Assembly: GCF_000023585.1 (NCBI RefSeq)
Contig: NC_012914.1
Location: forward strand, 1,243,501-1,307,500
Length of the DNA stretch: 64,000 nucleotides
Direction of reading: 5' to 3'
From: Paenibacillus sp. JDR-2
GTDB lineage: Bacteria; Bacillota; Bacilli; Paenibacillales; Paenibacillaceae
The notes under the pieces were generated by a model that saw only the letters and a program-made list of their open reading frames with translations, made no database searches and was not told where the DNA came from. A program made the position numbers and the translations under genes. Shown piece after piece: positions 26,851 to 34,919 of the stretch (within the stretch, counting starts at the first letter, position 1; each line of letters starts with the position of its first letter).

Positions 26851-28113
26851 TTATTTCTTGATCGTAATATTCAAAGCTTGCGCCAGCTTGTTGAAGATGG
26901 AGGTATTCTCGAAAATGCCCGTGAACAGCTCCGAGCCTGCGCCTGTTGCCGTAACCGGAACGTCAACGCCCGTATGGCCGGAAGTTGTCCAGTCTACGAC
27001 AAAATTCATTTTGGAGCCCGCGATCGCGAATGGACCGTCTTCGCCGGAGATTGTCTTGCCATCCGTAGACTCGTCGGAATCGTCTACCTCTTCAACCGAG
27101 AAGCCGCCTGTTTCATGGTCGGCAAGAACGAGCACCAGCGTATCCGGATGCTGCTTCGCGAAGTCCTTCGCTACTTTTACGGATTTGTCGAGCTCTTGAC
27201 CGGCTTTGATCGTGAGTTTCGCGTTATTGTTATGAGCCATTTCATCCGTTGCTTCCTCTTCGACCATAAGGAAGAAGCCTTTTTTGTTTGCGGAGAGGGT
27301 ATCCAGCGCTTTTTTCGTCATGTCTGGCAGGGAGACGATCGGGTTGTAGACGTCGCCTTGGCCCTCCGGCTTTTGTTGGAACATTTCTTCGTTAGCGAAC
27401 AGGCCAAGCAGCTTGCCTTTTGCTTTTGTCATGTCCGTTTTGTTCGTTACGTACGTATAACCAAGCGACTTCGCTTTTTTCACCAGGTCGCCTTGCGTTC
27501 CTTTGCTTTTCTCGGAAGGATCGGCTGGTGTCTCATCATCGAAAGCACCCTTGTTGCCTGCTGGGTACCAGAAGTCTTCGCCGCCGCCGAGCAGCACGTC
27601 AACCTTCGACTTCGTCAAATATTGCAGAGCGATATCGCTTTGCTTGGAGCGGTCCTCTACATGGGAAGCAAAAGCCGCGGGCGTTGCGTCCGTAATTTGG
27701 CTTGTCGTAACAAGACCGGTAGACATGCCTTTATCCTTCGCGTATTCCATGATCGTTTTTACGCTTTTTTTATTTGCGTCCACGCCGATTGCGCCGTTGT
27801 ACGTTTTTACGCCACTCGCATAAGCGGTTGCGGAAGCGGCGGAATCCGTAATTGCGGTTGTTGAGCTTGTATGAATGAGGCCGACGTAAGGCATTGAGTC
27901 CATGGCGAGTTGTCCGCTTTCGCCTACTGTAGCGAGCCGGATGGCATCACGCTGCGCGGTGCCCATGCCGTCGCCAACAAAGAGAACAACGTTTTTTGCT
28001 TTTTGGGTTGCAGCGTTAACCTGGTTACTGCTCTTAATGCCTGTATAACCGGTAACAACAAGTGCGGCTGCTGCAGTTCCAAGCAGTGCTGTCTTCAAAA
28101 CTTTGCCTTTCAT
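26851..28113 (-). CDS. secreted alkaline phosphatase
   Basis: A 420-residue phosphomonoesterase with an N-terminal signal peptide (GKVLKTALLGTAAAALVV, likely cleaved after VNAA). Metal ligands and the nucleophile are intact: VGDGMG, TDSAASATAYASGVKT (Ser nucleophile), TEEAT-like E-rich MVEEEATDEM, and ADHETGG near the end. The ATG at 28113 is chosen because GGAGGA lies 9 bases upstream. A PhoP-type direct-repeat box lies upstream, so phosphate starvation should induce it. Resembles PhoA/PhoB of Bacillus. Confidence 0.93.
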   Translation of the reverse strand: MKGKVLKTALLGTAAAALVVTGYTGIKSSNQVNAATQKAKNVVLFVGDGMGTAQRDAIRLATVGESGQLAMDSMPYVGLIHTSSTTAITDSAASATAYASGVKTYNGAIGVDANKKSVKTIMEYAKDKGMSTGLVTTSQITDATPAAFASHVEDRSKQSDIALQYLTKSKVDVLLGGGEDFWYPAGNKGAFDDETPADPSEKSKGTQGDLVKKAKSLGYTYVTNKTDMTKAKGKLLGLFANEEMFQQKPEGQGDVYNPIVSLPDMTKKALDTLSANKKGFFLMVEEEATDEMAHNNNAKLTIKAGQELDKSVKVAKDFAKQHPDTLVLVLADHETGGFSVEEVDDSDESTDGKTISGEDGPFAIAGSKMNFVVDWTTSGHTGVDVPVTATGAGSELFTGIFENTSIFNKLAQALNITIKK

Positions 28114-28167
28114 TCTTGTATCTCCTCCTATTTGATAACTCGATTTCAACTGCATCTTACAGAGCCT

Positions 28168-28218
28168 CTATTAGGAGAATGTATAGAAGAAGTAAAGCTT
28201 TTGTAAATAAGTTACAAA
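28168..28218 (-). promoter_or_regulatory. Pho box and -10 of alkaline phosphatase gene
   Basis: On the minus strand, TTTACA, TTTACT and TATACA (plus-strand 28202-28207, 28191-28196, 28180-28185) recur with an exact 11-bp period. A weaker TTTGTA lies one period farther out. This fits TT(A/C/T)ACA PhoP repeats with 5-bp spacers. A TAATAG -10 follows at 28168-28173. Confidence 0.65.
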
Positions 28219-28255
28219 AATAGGATTAAAGTTGGAGGTTTGCGAAAAATCAGAT

Positions 28256-28750
28256 CTATAGTCTTACAAACTCCTGTACCCAATAAGTCCGATAACGGCT
28301 GTCAGTTGTCCCGGGTGCATATCCGACTCCCATTTGCGTGAATTTAGGAGACAAAATATTAGCCCGATGGCCTGGGCTGTTCATCCAGGCTTCCATTACG
28401 GCGGCCGGTGTGCGTTGTCCGGCAGCGATGTTTTCCCCGTAAGCCGTCCATTCCACGCCAAATTGCGTCAGCATTTGCCCGGGAGTGCCGTATGTGGGAG
28501 AGAGATGATCGAAATAAGTATTGTCTCTCATATCCTGCGCTTTAGCTTCTGCCGCCTCAAAAAGCACTTCCAGTCTGCTGAGGGGCTGCAGGCCGGCGGC
28601 TTCTCTCGCTTGGTTTACCAGGGCAAACACTTCATCTTCAACGTTTTCCTGCAAAGGATAGAGCAGATCCGTTTTTGCGCTTTTGCTTTCCGTATTCGTT
28701 TTCTTCGTAGCGCTAGATTTTTTCTTTGCTGCGGTTTTCTTCTTCGTCAC
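28256..28750 (-). CDS. CAP/SCP-domain protein without signal peptide
   Basis: A 164-residue protein. Residues ~35-164 form a CAP (YkwD-like) domain, with NQAREAAGLQPLS, FDHLSPTYGTPGQML, YGENIAAG and AWMNSPGHRANIL. The N-terminal ~27 residues are only K, A, S, T, N and E (AAKKKSSATKK), with no hydrophobic signal. Bacterial CAP proteins are normally exported and spore-coat or wall linked. The GTG start follows GGGGATAATTTGG. This may be a coat protein loaded from the mother cell; that is inference. Confidence 0.82.
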   Translation of the reverse strand: MTKKKTAAKKKSSATKKTNTESKSAKTDLLYPLQENVEDEVFALVNQAREAAGLQPLSRLEVLFEAAEAKAQDMRDNTYFDHLSPTYGTPGQMLTQFGVEWTAYGENIAAGQRTPAAVMEAWMNSPGHRANILSPKFTQMGVGYAPGTTDSRYRTYWVQEFVRL

Positions 28751-28858
28751 CCAAATTATCCCCCTAATCGCTCGTGCTGCTGGAATATGATATTCTATTC
28801 ATACGATCAAGTCTGGTTTGGATGGTTGGTCACGTTGATAGAGTAGGAGTGATATAAA

Positions 28859-29338
28859 ATGTTTAACGCAAGCTTATACACGGGTACAAGGGATGAGAAC
28901 TACACGTTGCTTATCAAGCAATTAACGGGACTAGTAGAGGACGAGAGCAGCCGGATTGCCAATCTGGCGAATGCCTCGGCGCTTCTTCAGCAGTTCCTGG
29001 ATGATATTAATTGGGTTGGCTTTTACTTGCTGGAAGGGGAAACGCTTGTCCTTGGGCCGTTCCAAGGGAAGCCGGCCTGCACGCGTATCACGGTTGGCAA
29101 AGGGGTATGCGGAACAGCCGTAGCCCGCAAGGAAGCGGTTCTGGTTGAAGACGTACATCAGTTCCCCGGGCATATTGCCTGCGACAGTGCTTCCAATTCC
29201 GAGCTAGTTATCCCGCTGTACAGCGGCGGTCAGATCATTGGCGTGCTGGATATCGATAGTCCGTCATTCAGCCGTTTCGACGAAACGGACCTTCGTTATT
29301 TGACCATTTTTAACGAACGGTTAGGGGAACATCTATAA
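28859..29338 (+). CDS. GAF-domain free methionine-(R)-sulfoxide reductase
   Basis: A 159-residue single GAF domain of the fRMsr family, which reduces free Met-R-O. The three family cysteines are present in QGKPACTRI, GKGVCGTAV and GHIACDSASNSE, the last being the expected catalytic one. INWVGFYLL is also typical. The B. subtilis counterpart is YtsP. AGGAGTG lies 10 bases before the ATG; the gene stands alone. Confidence 0.92.
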   Translation: MFNASLYTGTRDENYTLLIKQLTGLVEDESSRIANLANASALLQQFLDDINWVGFYLLEGETLVLGPFQGKPACTRITVGKGVCGTAVARKEAVLVEDVHQFPGHIACDSASNSELVIPLYSGGQIIGVLDIDSPSFSRFDETDLRYLTIFNERLGEHL

Positions 29339-29432
29339 TATCCTGCTAAAAAGGGGGTACATGCTCAGTTTTCTTGGCAATGTGCATCATTCATTAAAAT
29401 TCAGCAAACGCACAATTTTGGTGAATGCCTAT

Positions 29433-29459
29433 ACCGTTTGGGTTTTTAAACATAGGATA
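29433..29459 (+). promoter_or_regulatory. candidate SigK-type promoter
   Basis: AC at 29433, a 16-base spacer and CATAGGATA at 29451, fitting AC-N16/17-CATAnnnTA of mother-cell SigK. It lies 29 bases before a YjcZ-type sporulation peptide. Confidence 0.45.
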
Positions 29460-29487
29460 CTGTACATTAGTTAAAGGAGATGAACAA

Positions 29488-29610
29488 ATGAGCTACGGAG
29501 TTGGTCCTGTTGCAGGTGCCGGTTGCGGATATGGTGGCGGCAGTGCTTTTGGATTCATTCTTGTCCTCTTTATTCTGTTGGTCATCATCATCAGATCCGT
29601 ATGGCTTTAA
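29488..29610 (+). CDS. YjcZ-family sporulation membrane peptide
   Basis: A 40-residue peptide with a Gly-rich N-terminal half (GAGCGYGGGSAFGF) and one C-terminal transmembrane helix (ILVLFILLVIII) ending in RSVWL. This is the YjcZ/YosA-type family found in spore formers. AAAGGAGA lies 7 bases before the ATG at 29488, the right start despite an open frame farther upstream. Monocistronic, with a strong terminator. Confidence 0.85.
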   Translation: MSYGVGPVAGAGCGYGGGSAFGFILVLFILLVIIIRSVWL

Positions 29611-29630
29611 TGTCTATTAAATAAAAGGGG

Positions 29631-29669
29631 CTGCCCGCGCCATCCCATGGCGCGGGCAGTCTTTTTTTT
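29631..29669 (+). terminator. terminator after YjcZ-type gene
   Basis: A 12-bp GC-rich perfect stem (CTGCCCGCGCCA/TGGCGCGGGCAG) with a five-base loop and eight T. Confidence 0.93.
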
Positions 29670-29747
29670 GTTGCGGCGGGGCATGGTTGCAGGCAGCTGA
29701 GGTAGCGTTATAATGAAGGAAATGACTGACGGAAGGGAACAACAGCG

Positions 29748-30743
29748 ATGAACACAAAGATTATACCGATTTATTTGCTTTCGGGGTTTCTTGGCAGCGG
29801 CAAGACTACGCTTCTAACCGGTTTGCTGGAACAATGGAAGGCGCAAGGGCTCAAAGCCGCCGTAATTATGAACGAGCTGGGCGATATTAATCTGGATGGC
29901 CAGATGATCGGGGATAAAGTACCGATGTCGGAAATGCTGAGCGGCTGCATCTGCTGCACGATCCGAAGCGATCTCAGCCTGGAGATAAAAACCCTGATTG
30001 ACACGCATCAGCCGGATGTAATCGTGATTGAATCGACCGGTGCGGCGAATCCGATGGAGATTATGGACGGAATCACGGAAGCGGCCATGTATTGCCGGAT
30101 TGAGCTGCAGAGCGTCATTACCGTCGTGGACGGGCCGGAACTGCTGCAGCGGAGCCGAAGCGGGAAAGGCAAGACGTATAGGCTGATGCGCGATCAGATT
30201 CGGTGCGCGACAAGGCTGCTCCTCAACAAAACGGATAAGCTGGCTCCGGACGAGCTGGTGGAGGCGCAGCAGCTCATCCGCGAGATAAATGCGGTTGCTC
30301 CTGTTAGGACAACGGTCCGCTGCCAGATGGAAGACTGGGCTTTCATTGAGCGGCAAGCGGAAGATGCCCCGCAGCTGTCCGGCGGGCATCAAGAAGAGGC
30401 TGAAAGAAAACATGGGCATCATGACGCCCATCATCATCATACCCATGAGCATGTGATGGTCATGACGCATTATATGAACGGGGCTGTCGACAGCGAAGCG
30501 TTTGAGGCGTTTCTGAAGCAGCTGCCGGATCATGTATACCGGGCCAAGGGCATTGTATCGTTATCGGATACGGCCAGCCGCTTCTTGTTCCAATACGCCT
30601 ACCGGGAAACGGATTTTATCCGGATCACGCCGCAAGGCGAAGTGAATGACGTGGCCGTCTTTATCGGCGAGCATTTCTCGAAGGATGCCGTGCTTGAGGA
30701 GCTGCATAAGCTCGAGCGCGAGGGCAGCGATTCGACAGAATAA
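29748..30743 (+). CDS. CobW/COG0523-family GTPase, putative zinc metallochaperone
   Basis: A 331-residue G3E GTPase. Walker A GFLGSGKTTLL lies at about 14-24; the metal-binding CxCC motif GCICCTIRSDL is at about 66; NKTD is the base-recognition motif. A His-rich linker (HGHHDAHHHHTHEH) near residue 225 precedes the C-terminal CobW_C domain. Members of this family deliver zinc or other metals, often when zinc is short. The next gene encodes a secreted His-rich protein, so a shared metal role is likely. Confidence 0.87.
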   Translation: MNTKIIPIYLLSGFLGSGKTTLLTGLLEQWKAQGLKAAVIMNELGDINLDGQMIGDKVPMSEMLSGCICCTIRSDLSLEIKTLIDTHQPDVIVIESTGAANPMEIMDGITEAAMYCRIELQSVITVVDGPELLQRSRSGKGKTYRLMRDQIRCATRLLLNKTDKLAPDELVEAQQLIREINAVAPVRTTVRCQMEDWAFIERQAEDAPQLSGGHQEEAERKHGHHDAHHHHTHEHVMVMTHYMNGAVDSEAFEAFLKQLPDHVYRAKGIVSLSDTASRFLFQYAYRETDFIRITPQGEVNDVAVFIGEHFSKDAVLEELHKLEREGSDSTE

Positions 30744-30853
30744 TCGGCAATGCGACAAGACCATGTCTATCTGCTCGTATGCTTGGGAAAAATAATCCAT
30801 GAGGGGTATTAACGCTCCGGCATCACGAATTGGATAGGAAGGTGTGGCAAGGC

Positions 30854-31333
30854 ATGAAAAGAAAAATCATCGGCGCATTCGCAGCGACTATGCTGCTGCT
30901 ATCGGCTCCAGTCTATGCGGCGCAGCCGGAGGAGAAGGCTCCAGCAGCTCAGGATAACCGGATGGAGGATGGCCCAAAGCATGGTCATCATCATCATGAT
31001 GGCAGATTCGGCAAAAACTCGGAAGAACACCGGATGGAGAAACTCCGCTATATGGCTGATTATTTCGGTATTAAGACGGAGGGCAAAACAGCCGAGCAGC
31101 TTAGAACGGAGCTGGAAGCGGCAAAGCAGAAGGATAAAGCGAAATGGGAAGCATTCAAGACGGAGCACAAAGCGAAAATGTTGGAGCATCTGCGTCAGAA
31201 GGCCAAGGAAAACGGCATTGCAACGGAAGGCAAGACAGCCGAGCAGCTTCGCGAGGAGCTCCATAAGCTTCACCGGATGCATCACAAGAGCGATGCGAAG
31301 CAAGAGCCGCAGAGGGATGTTAAACAAGGCTGA
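30854..31333 (+). CDS. secreted His-rich protein with duplicated EGKTAEQL motif
   Basis: A 159-residue protein with a signal peptide (KRKIIGAFAATMLLLSAPVYA, cut after YAA). A short linker carries HGHHHHD at about 41-47. Two repeats follow: IKTEGKTAEQLRTELEAAK (about 70-90) and IATEGKTAEQLREELHKLH (about 117-137), with HRMHHK after. The repeated unit looks like a small helical module joined by a Lys-rich helix. No family assigned. It lies 110 bases after the CobW-type gene; extracellular metal binding is inferred from its histidines. Confidence 0.65.
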   Translation: MKRKIIGAFAATMLLLSAPVYAAQPEEKAPAAQDNRMEDGPKHGHHHHDGRFGKNSEEHRMEKLRYMADYFGIKTEGKTAEQLRTELEAAKQKDKAKWEAFKTEHKAKMLEHLRQKAKENGIATEGKTAEQLREELHKLHRMHHKSDAKQEPQRDVKQG

Positions 31334-31361
31334 ACGAAGCTGGGACTATAGAATCAGAAGT

Positions 31362-31400
31362 AAAGAGGCTGCTCCGCAAGCGAGCAGCCTCTTTCATTTC
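31362..31400 (+). terminator. terminator after His-rich protein gene
   Basis: A 12-bp stem (AAAGAGGCTGCT/AGCAGCCTCTTT) with a nine-base loop, followed by CATTTCT. Confidence 0.82.
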
Positions 31401-31421
31401 TCAGTAATATCTTTAAGTTAC

Positions 31422-31449
31422 ATTTTTCGACAGTATTCTGTCGAAAAAT
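31422..31449 (+). promoter_or_regulatory. palindromic pair of Spo0A (0A) boxes
   Basis: A 12-bp inverted repeat (ATTTTTCGACAG, loop TATT, CTGTCGAAAAAT) holds two convergent perfect 0A boxes: TTCGACA at 31426 and TGTCGAA at 31439. A third near-match, TTTTGTCAAG, lies inside the promoter spacer at 31498. Confidence 0.55.
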
Positions 31450-31483
31450 TGATTATTCTGTCATAGTAATTCCTAGTTTTCCG

Positions 31484-31513
31484 TTGAATTTATCTTATTT
31501 TGTCAAGTATACT
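31484..31513 (+). promoter_or_regulatory. SigA-type promoter of the GGDEF-EAL gene
   Basis: TTGAAT and TATACT with an 18-bp spacer, 66 bases before the start codon. Confidence 0.6.
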
Positions 31514-31579
31514 AGAACCATATCATAAACTGGAAAATACGCATGAGTAGGTCTATGGACAGATACGGAGGGTAGAATT

Positions 31580-34063
31580 TTGAGAAAAATAAGGCTCAGC
31601 ATCGCACAGAAACTAATTACTGCATTGGGAGTTCTAATGCTGACGTCTTATTCTTTGTTAGTTTCTTTCTATCTCACCAAGCTCTATCATACCAGCCTGG
31701 AGAAGGGCGAGCTGCTCGCGCAAAAGCAATCTATACAATATATCGACCAATTCACCACATCTATTAACACAAGTCTAGCATCTCTTACCACCATAAGAGA
31801 TGCTTTGCTTCAAATGCGCTCGGATGGCGTGCAGAACCGTTCTTATGCCGTACATATGCTCGAAACCGTTATTCGCAACAATCCGGATCTGATTGGCTGT
31901 TATACGGTGTGGGAGCCGAATGCCTTTGACCGGAACGATTCGAAGAACCGTTTAGCGAGCGGCTATGATGACGAGACCGGGCGGTTTGTTCCTTATATCG
32001 TGCGTACCAATGACGGTATTAAAGCGATTCCGACCGTTGATTACAACATGCTGAATGGTGACGGAGATTTTTATCAGGTCGTCAAGCAATCGAAGAAATT
32101 CACTTTGTTTGATCCTTATCCCTACAATCTGAACGGCAAGGATATTGTCGTCACCTCGTTTATTCTGCCGATTCTTGATGAGAATGGTCAGTTTCTTGGG
32201 ATTGTCGGCGGCGATATTTCGCTTCAGACGGTGCAGGACAAGATCCGCAGCATCCGACCGCTCGACGGCCATGCAAGCATTATTACGTCCAATAACTACT
32301 ATCTGGCTAACGGCGCGTATCCGGACCTTGTTATGAATCCATATGAGATGTGGGAGGGCGGGGGCTCTATTAACGACTATAAGAAGAGCTTCTCCACCAT
32401 CCAGTACACGCCGGACCGGCATGCGAACGGGCAAATGCTCCGGATGCTGATTCCGATTCGGATTCAGGACTTTACGTGGCATTTCGAAATGGTCATTCCC
32501 AAGGGCAATATGCTGACGCAATATTATTCGTCGTTGTGGAGCTCGATTCTGATAGCTGCCGCTACGGTTGTGCTGATGTCCCTGCTGGCACTGCTGATGC
32601 TTAAGAAAATTGTTCTGGAAAATATAAAAAAGGTCATTCAAGTTACTTCGGCCGTTGCGATCGGCAACGAAAAGCTGAAGCTCGATATCCGGTCGAACGA
32701 CGAGTTTGAGACGATGGCTAATCATTTTAACCGGATGGTTGATTTCCGCAAGGAAGCCGAGCATCTGATCCAGCATCAGGCGACCCATGATCTGGTTACC
32801 GGGTTCCCTAACCGTTACGGCTATTCGCGGCATGTGGAGACAAGAACGGGCAGTAGCGGGCAATTTGCCTTACTGTACATCGATTTGGACCGGTTCAAGA
32901 TTATTAACGAGACCCTGGATTATACGATGGGAGATATGCTGCTGAAGCAGGTGGGCAACCGGATCGTTGAAGTAACGGGTCAGTCCGGGCGGGTATTCCG
33001 GTTTGGCGGTGACGAGTTTGTCGTGCTTTTGGACGAGATCAGCTACTTGGGACAAGCAACGGCAGTTGCGGCACGGATTTTGAGCGTTATTGCAGAGCCC
33101 ATCAAGATGAAGGGAAGGCTCTTCTATCTGACGGCGAGCATCGGGATGAGCGTCCAACAGGAATGGACGCCTGAGTCTGGCGACCGTCTAGTGAAGGAAT
33201 CCGATATCGCCCTGTATGTAGCGAAGAAGCAGCGCAACACGTACAAGCTGTATTCTCCGATGATGAACGATGTTCCGAGCAAAGAACTTATTTTGGAGAA
33301 CAGTATGTTCGAAGCGCTGGAGTCCAATCAATTCATGCTTCATTATCAGCCGAAGCTGGAAATTCGGACGGGCCGTATTTATGGGGTTGAAGCGCTGCTG
33401 CGCTGGAAGCATCCAGAGTTTGGCATGGTGTCTCCGCTCGAATTTATCCCGATTGCCGAGAAGACGGGTTTTATTATTTTACTCGGGGAATGGGTGCTCC
33501 GGTCAGCTTGCCGGCAGGTGAAGCAGTGGGAGCAGATGGGGCTGGATTCGGTACTCGTCAGCGTAAATATGTCCATGCTTCAGTTCCAGCAGAAAGACAT
33601 TGTATCTAGCATCAAATCGATTATTGCGGAGGCGGGCGTTCGGCCGGAGCAGATCGAGCTGGAACTGACGGAATCGATCTTTATGGAAAATCCGGAGCAT
33701 ACGCTGCGAATTTTGCATGAGCTGCAAGGGCTGGGCTTAAAGCTGTCTCTTGACGATTTCGGTACGGGATATTCCTCCTTAAGCTACCTGCAGAACATTC
33801 CGATTCATTATTTGAAGCTGGATAAATCCTTTATCCGGGGAATTGTGACGGATATCCGCAAACAGATGATCTTTAGATCGATCATTGTTATTGCTCATAA
33901 CCTCAATATGAAGGTTGTGACGGAAGGCGTGGAGACGGCTGAAGAGCTGCAGATTATTAAAGAGCATAATTGCGATCTGATGCAGGGTTATTTGTTCAGC
34001 CCGCCGGTAACGCCGGAACGTTTCGTTGAATTGTTCCGGTCTAACAAATGCCCGGATGAATAA
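31580..34063 (+). CDS. Cache-HAMP-GGDEF-EAL c-di-GMP turnover protein
   Basis: An 827-residue membrane sensor. TM1 lies at about 12-32, an extracellular Cache (PDC) domain to ~310, TM2 at ~316-338, then a HAMP-like linker, GGDEF (~400-560) and EAL (~580-820). The cyclase motif GGDEF at ~475 is intact, with no RxxD inhibitory site upstream of it. EAL residues also look intact: EALLRW, NMSMLQF, LTESIF, DDFGTGYSSL, LKLDKSFIR and TEGVET. So it may have both activities. TTG start, with GGAGGG 9 bases upstream. Spo0A-like boxes suggest control at the onset of sporulation or biofilm growth. Confidence 0.92.
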   Translation: MRKIRLSIAQKLITALGVLMLTSYSLLVSFYLTKLYHTSLEKGELLAQKQSIQYIDQFTTSINTSLASLTTIRDALLQMRSDGVQNRSYAVHMLETVIRNNPDLIGCYTVWEPNAFDRNDSKNRLASGYDDETGRFVPYIVRTNDGIKAIPTVDYNMLNGDGDFYQVVKQSKKFTLFDPYPYNLNGKDIVVTSFILPILDENGQFLGIVGGDISLQTVQDKIRSIRPLDGHASIITSNNYYLANGAYPDLVMNPYEMWEGGGSINDYKKSFSTIQYTPDRHANGQMLRMLIPIRIQDFTWHFEMVIPKGNMLTQYYSSLWSSILIAAATVVLMSLLALLMLKKIVLENIKKVIQVTSAVAIGNEKLKLDIRSNDEFETMANHFNRMVDFRKEAEHLIQHQATHDLVTGFPNRYGYSRHVETRTGSSGQFALLYIDLDRFKIINETLDYTMGDMLLKQVGNRIVEVTGQSGRVFRFGGDEFVVLLDEISYLGQATAVAARILSVIAEPIKMKGRLFYLTASIGMSVQQEWTPESGDRLVKESDIALYVAKKQRNTYKLYSPMMNDVPSKELILENSMFEALESNQFMLHYQPKLEIRTGRIYGVEALLRWKHPEFGMVSPLEFIPIAEKTGFIILLGEWVLRSACRQVKQWEQMGLDSVLVSVNMSMLQFQQKDIVSSIKSIIAEAGVRPEQIELELTESIFMENPEHTLRILHELQGLGLKLSLDDFGTGYSSLSYLQNIPIHYLKLDKSFIRGIVTDIRKQMIFRSIIVIAHNLNMKVVTEGVETAEELQIIKEHNCDLMQGYLFSPPVTPERFVELFRSNKCPDE

Positions 34064-34073
34064 GGTGCAAAGG

Positions 34074-34115
34074 AAAGGGCGCTCCCCCGTCATGATGACG
34101 TGAGGAGCGCCCTTT
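34074..34115. terminator. terminator GGDEF-EAL gene / lipoprotein gene
   Basis: A 12-bp stem (AAAGGGCGCTCC/GGAGCGCCCTTT) enclosing an inner CGTCAT/ATGACG helix. T-runs are short on both sides. Confidence 0.7.
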
Positions 34116-34119
34116 ATGA

Positions 34120-34800
34120 TTAAATGGTCCATTGAGAGTGTACGATGGCGCAAACGTACCAAGCGCCGTTATGCTGCTCGAGGACAAGGATCAGACTTTC
34201 CCAATCCATGCCGCTAAGCTTCGGATCAAACCCGCTGAAATAATAATCGAAGTAGGTGCTGTCCGGGTAAATCTCCCCGATATTGACCAGCGTATTGCCT
34301 TGGCTAAGTATTTCGTTATGGCCGACCTTTTCGGCCTCCGCGAAGTTTTGATCGTATACGAACCTTTTGAAATAATCCCGGAACGCAAGACTGATCGGTT
34401 CGCCCGAGCCGTCGTAACGTCCCCATTTATACAGCTTTGGATCATCCCAATCAGGCAGCTCGCCGGCTGTGAAGGTTAAGGCGGTATCTTTCTCGATATG
34501 ACCATAAGGAGAGAACAATAGCCCTTTCCCGGGGTGGATATAGCTGGACAAGTTTTCCAGATCCTGCTGCTTTAGGGCGTTGATAATAGCTTTGGCCGCT
34601 TCTTCAGCAGTTGTTGCCGGCGTCGAAGATGGAGATGGAGTTGGCGTGGGTGTAGATGTAGGCGCAAGCGTAGGTTCGACCGAAGGCTCGACGGTTGGTG
34701 ATGCTGAAGGCGCCGGAGATAGCGAATTATCGTTCCCTCCAAGACCAAAACATCCTACAAGTACTAGCATGACGGCTAAAATGCATAATAGACGCCACAT
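34120..34800 (-). CDS. hypothetical lipoprotein with Pro/Thr-rich linker
   Basis: A 226-residue protein. The signal peptide ends in a lipobox (LVLVGC, Cys near residue 17). Next comes a linker of about 45 residues rich in P, S, T, V and E (TPTPTPSPS), then a ~150-residue globular domain (ALKQQDLENLSSYIHPG to the C-terminus) with W and Y but no catalytic motif seen. The domain outline resembles NTF2-like stress lipoproteins, a weak guess. ATG 34800 is used; GTG at 34809 is an alternative. Confidence 0.65.
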   Translation of the reverse strand: MWRLLCILAVMLVLVGCFGLGGNDNSLSPAPSASPTVEPSVEPTLAPTSTPTPTPSPSSTPATTAEEAAKAIINALKQQDLENLSSYIHPGKGLLFSPYGHIEKDTALTFTAGELPDWDDPKLYKWGRYDGSGEPISLAFRDYFKRFVYDQNFAEAEKVGHNEILSQGNTLVNIGEIYPDSTYFDYYFSGFDPKLSGMDWESLILVLEQHNGAWYVCAIVHSQWTI

Positions 34801-34919
34801 AAGCCTCACTCCATTTCAGCTTATTTTATTTTATCTTACCTGTTTTCTTCACCTATTAAACGGGAATTCAACCTGGATGTTGCATCTATGTTAGTTAACC
34901 GCTATTGTACGGCAATATT

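Noticed and set aside
26629..27864. Plus-strand frame opposite the alkaline phosphatase gene
   Set aside because: The minus strand encodes a clear alkaline phosphatase with signal peptide and metal ligands; the plus-strand frame is its shadow and begins inside the ABC ATPase gene.
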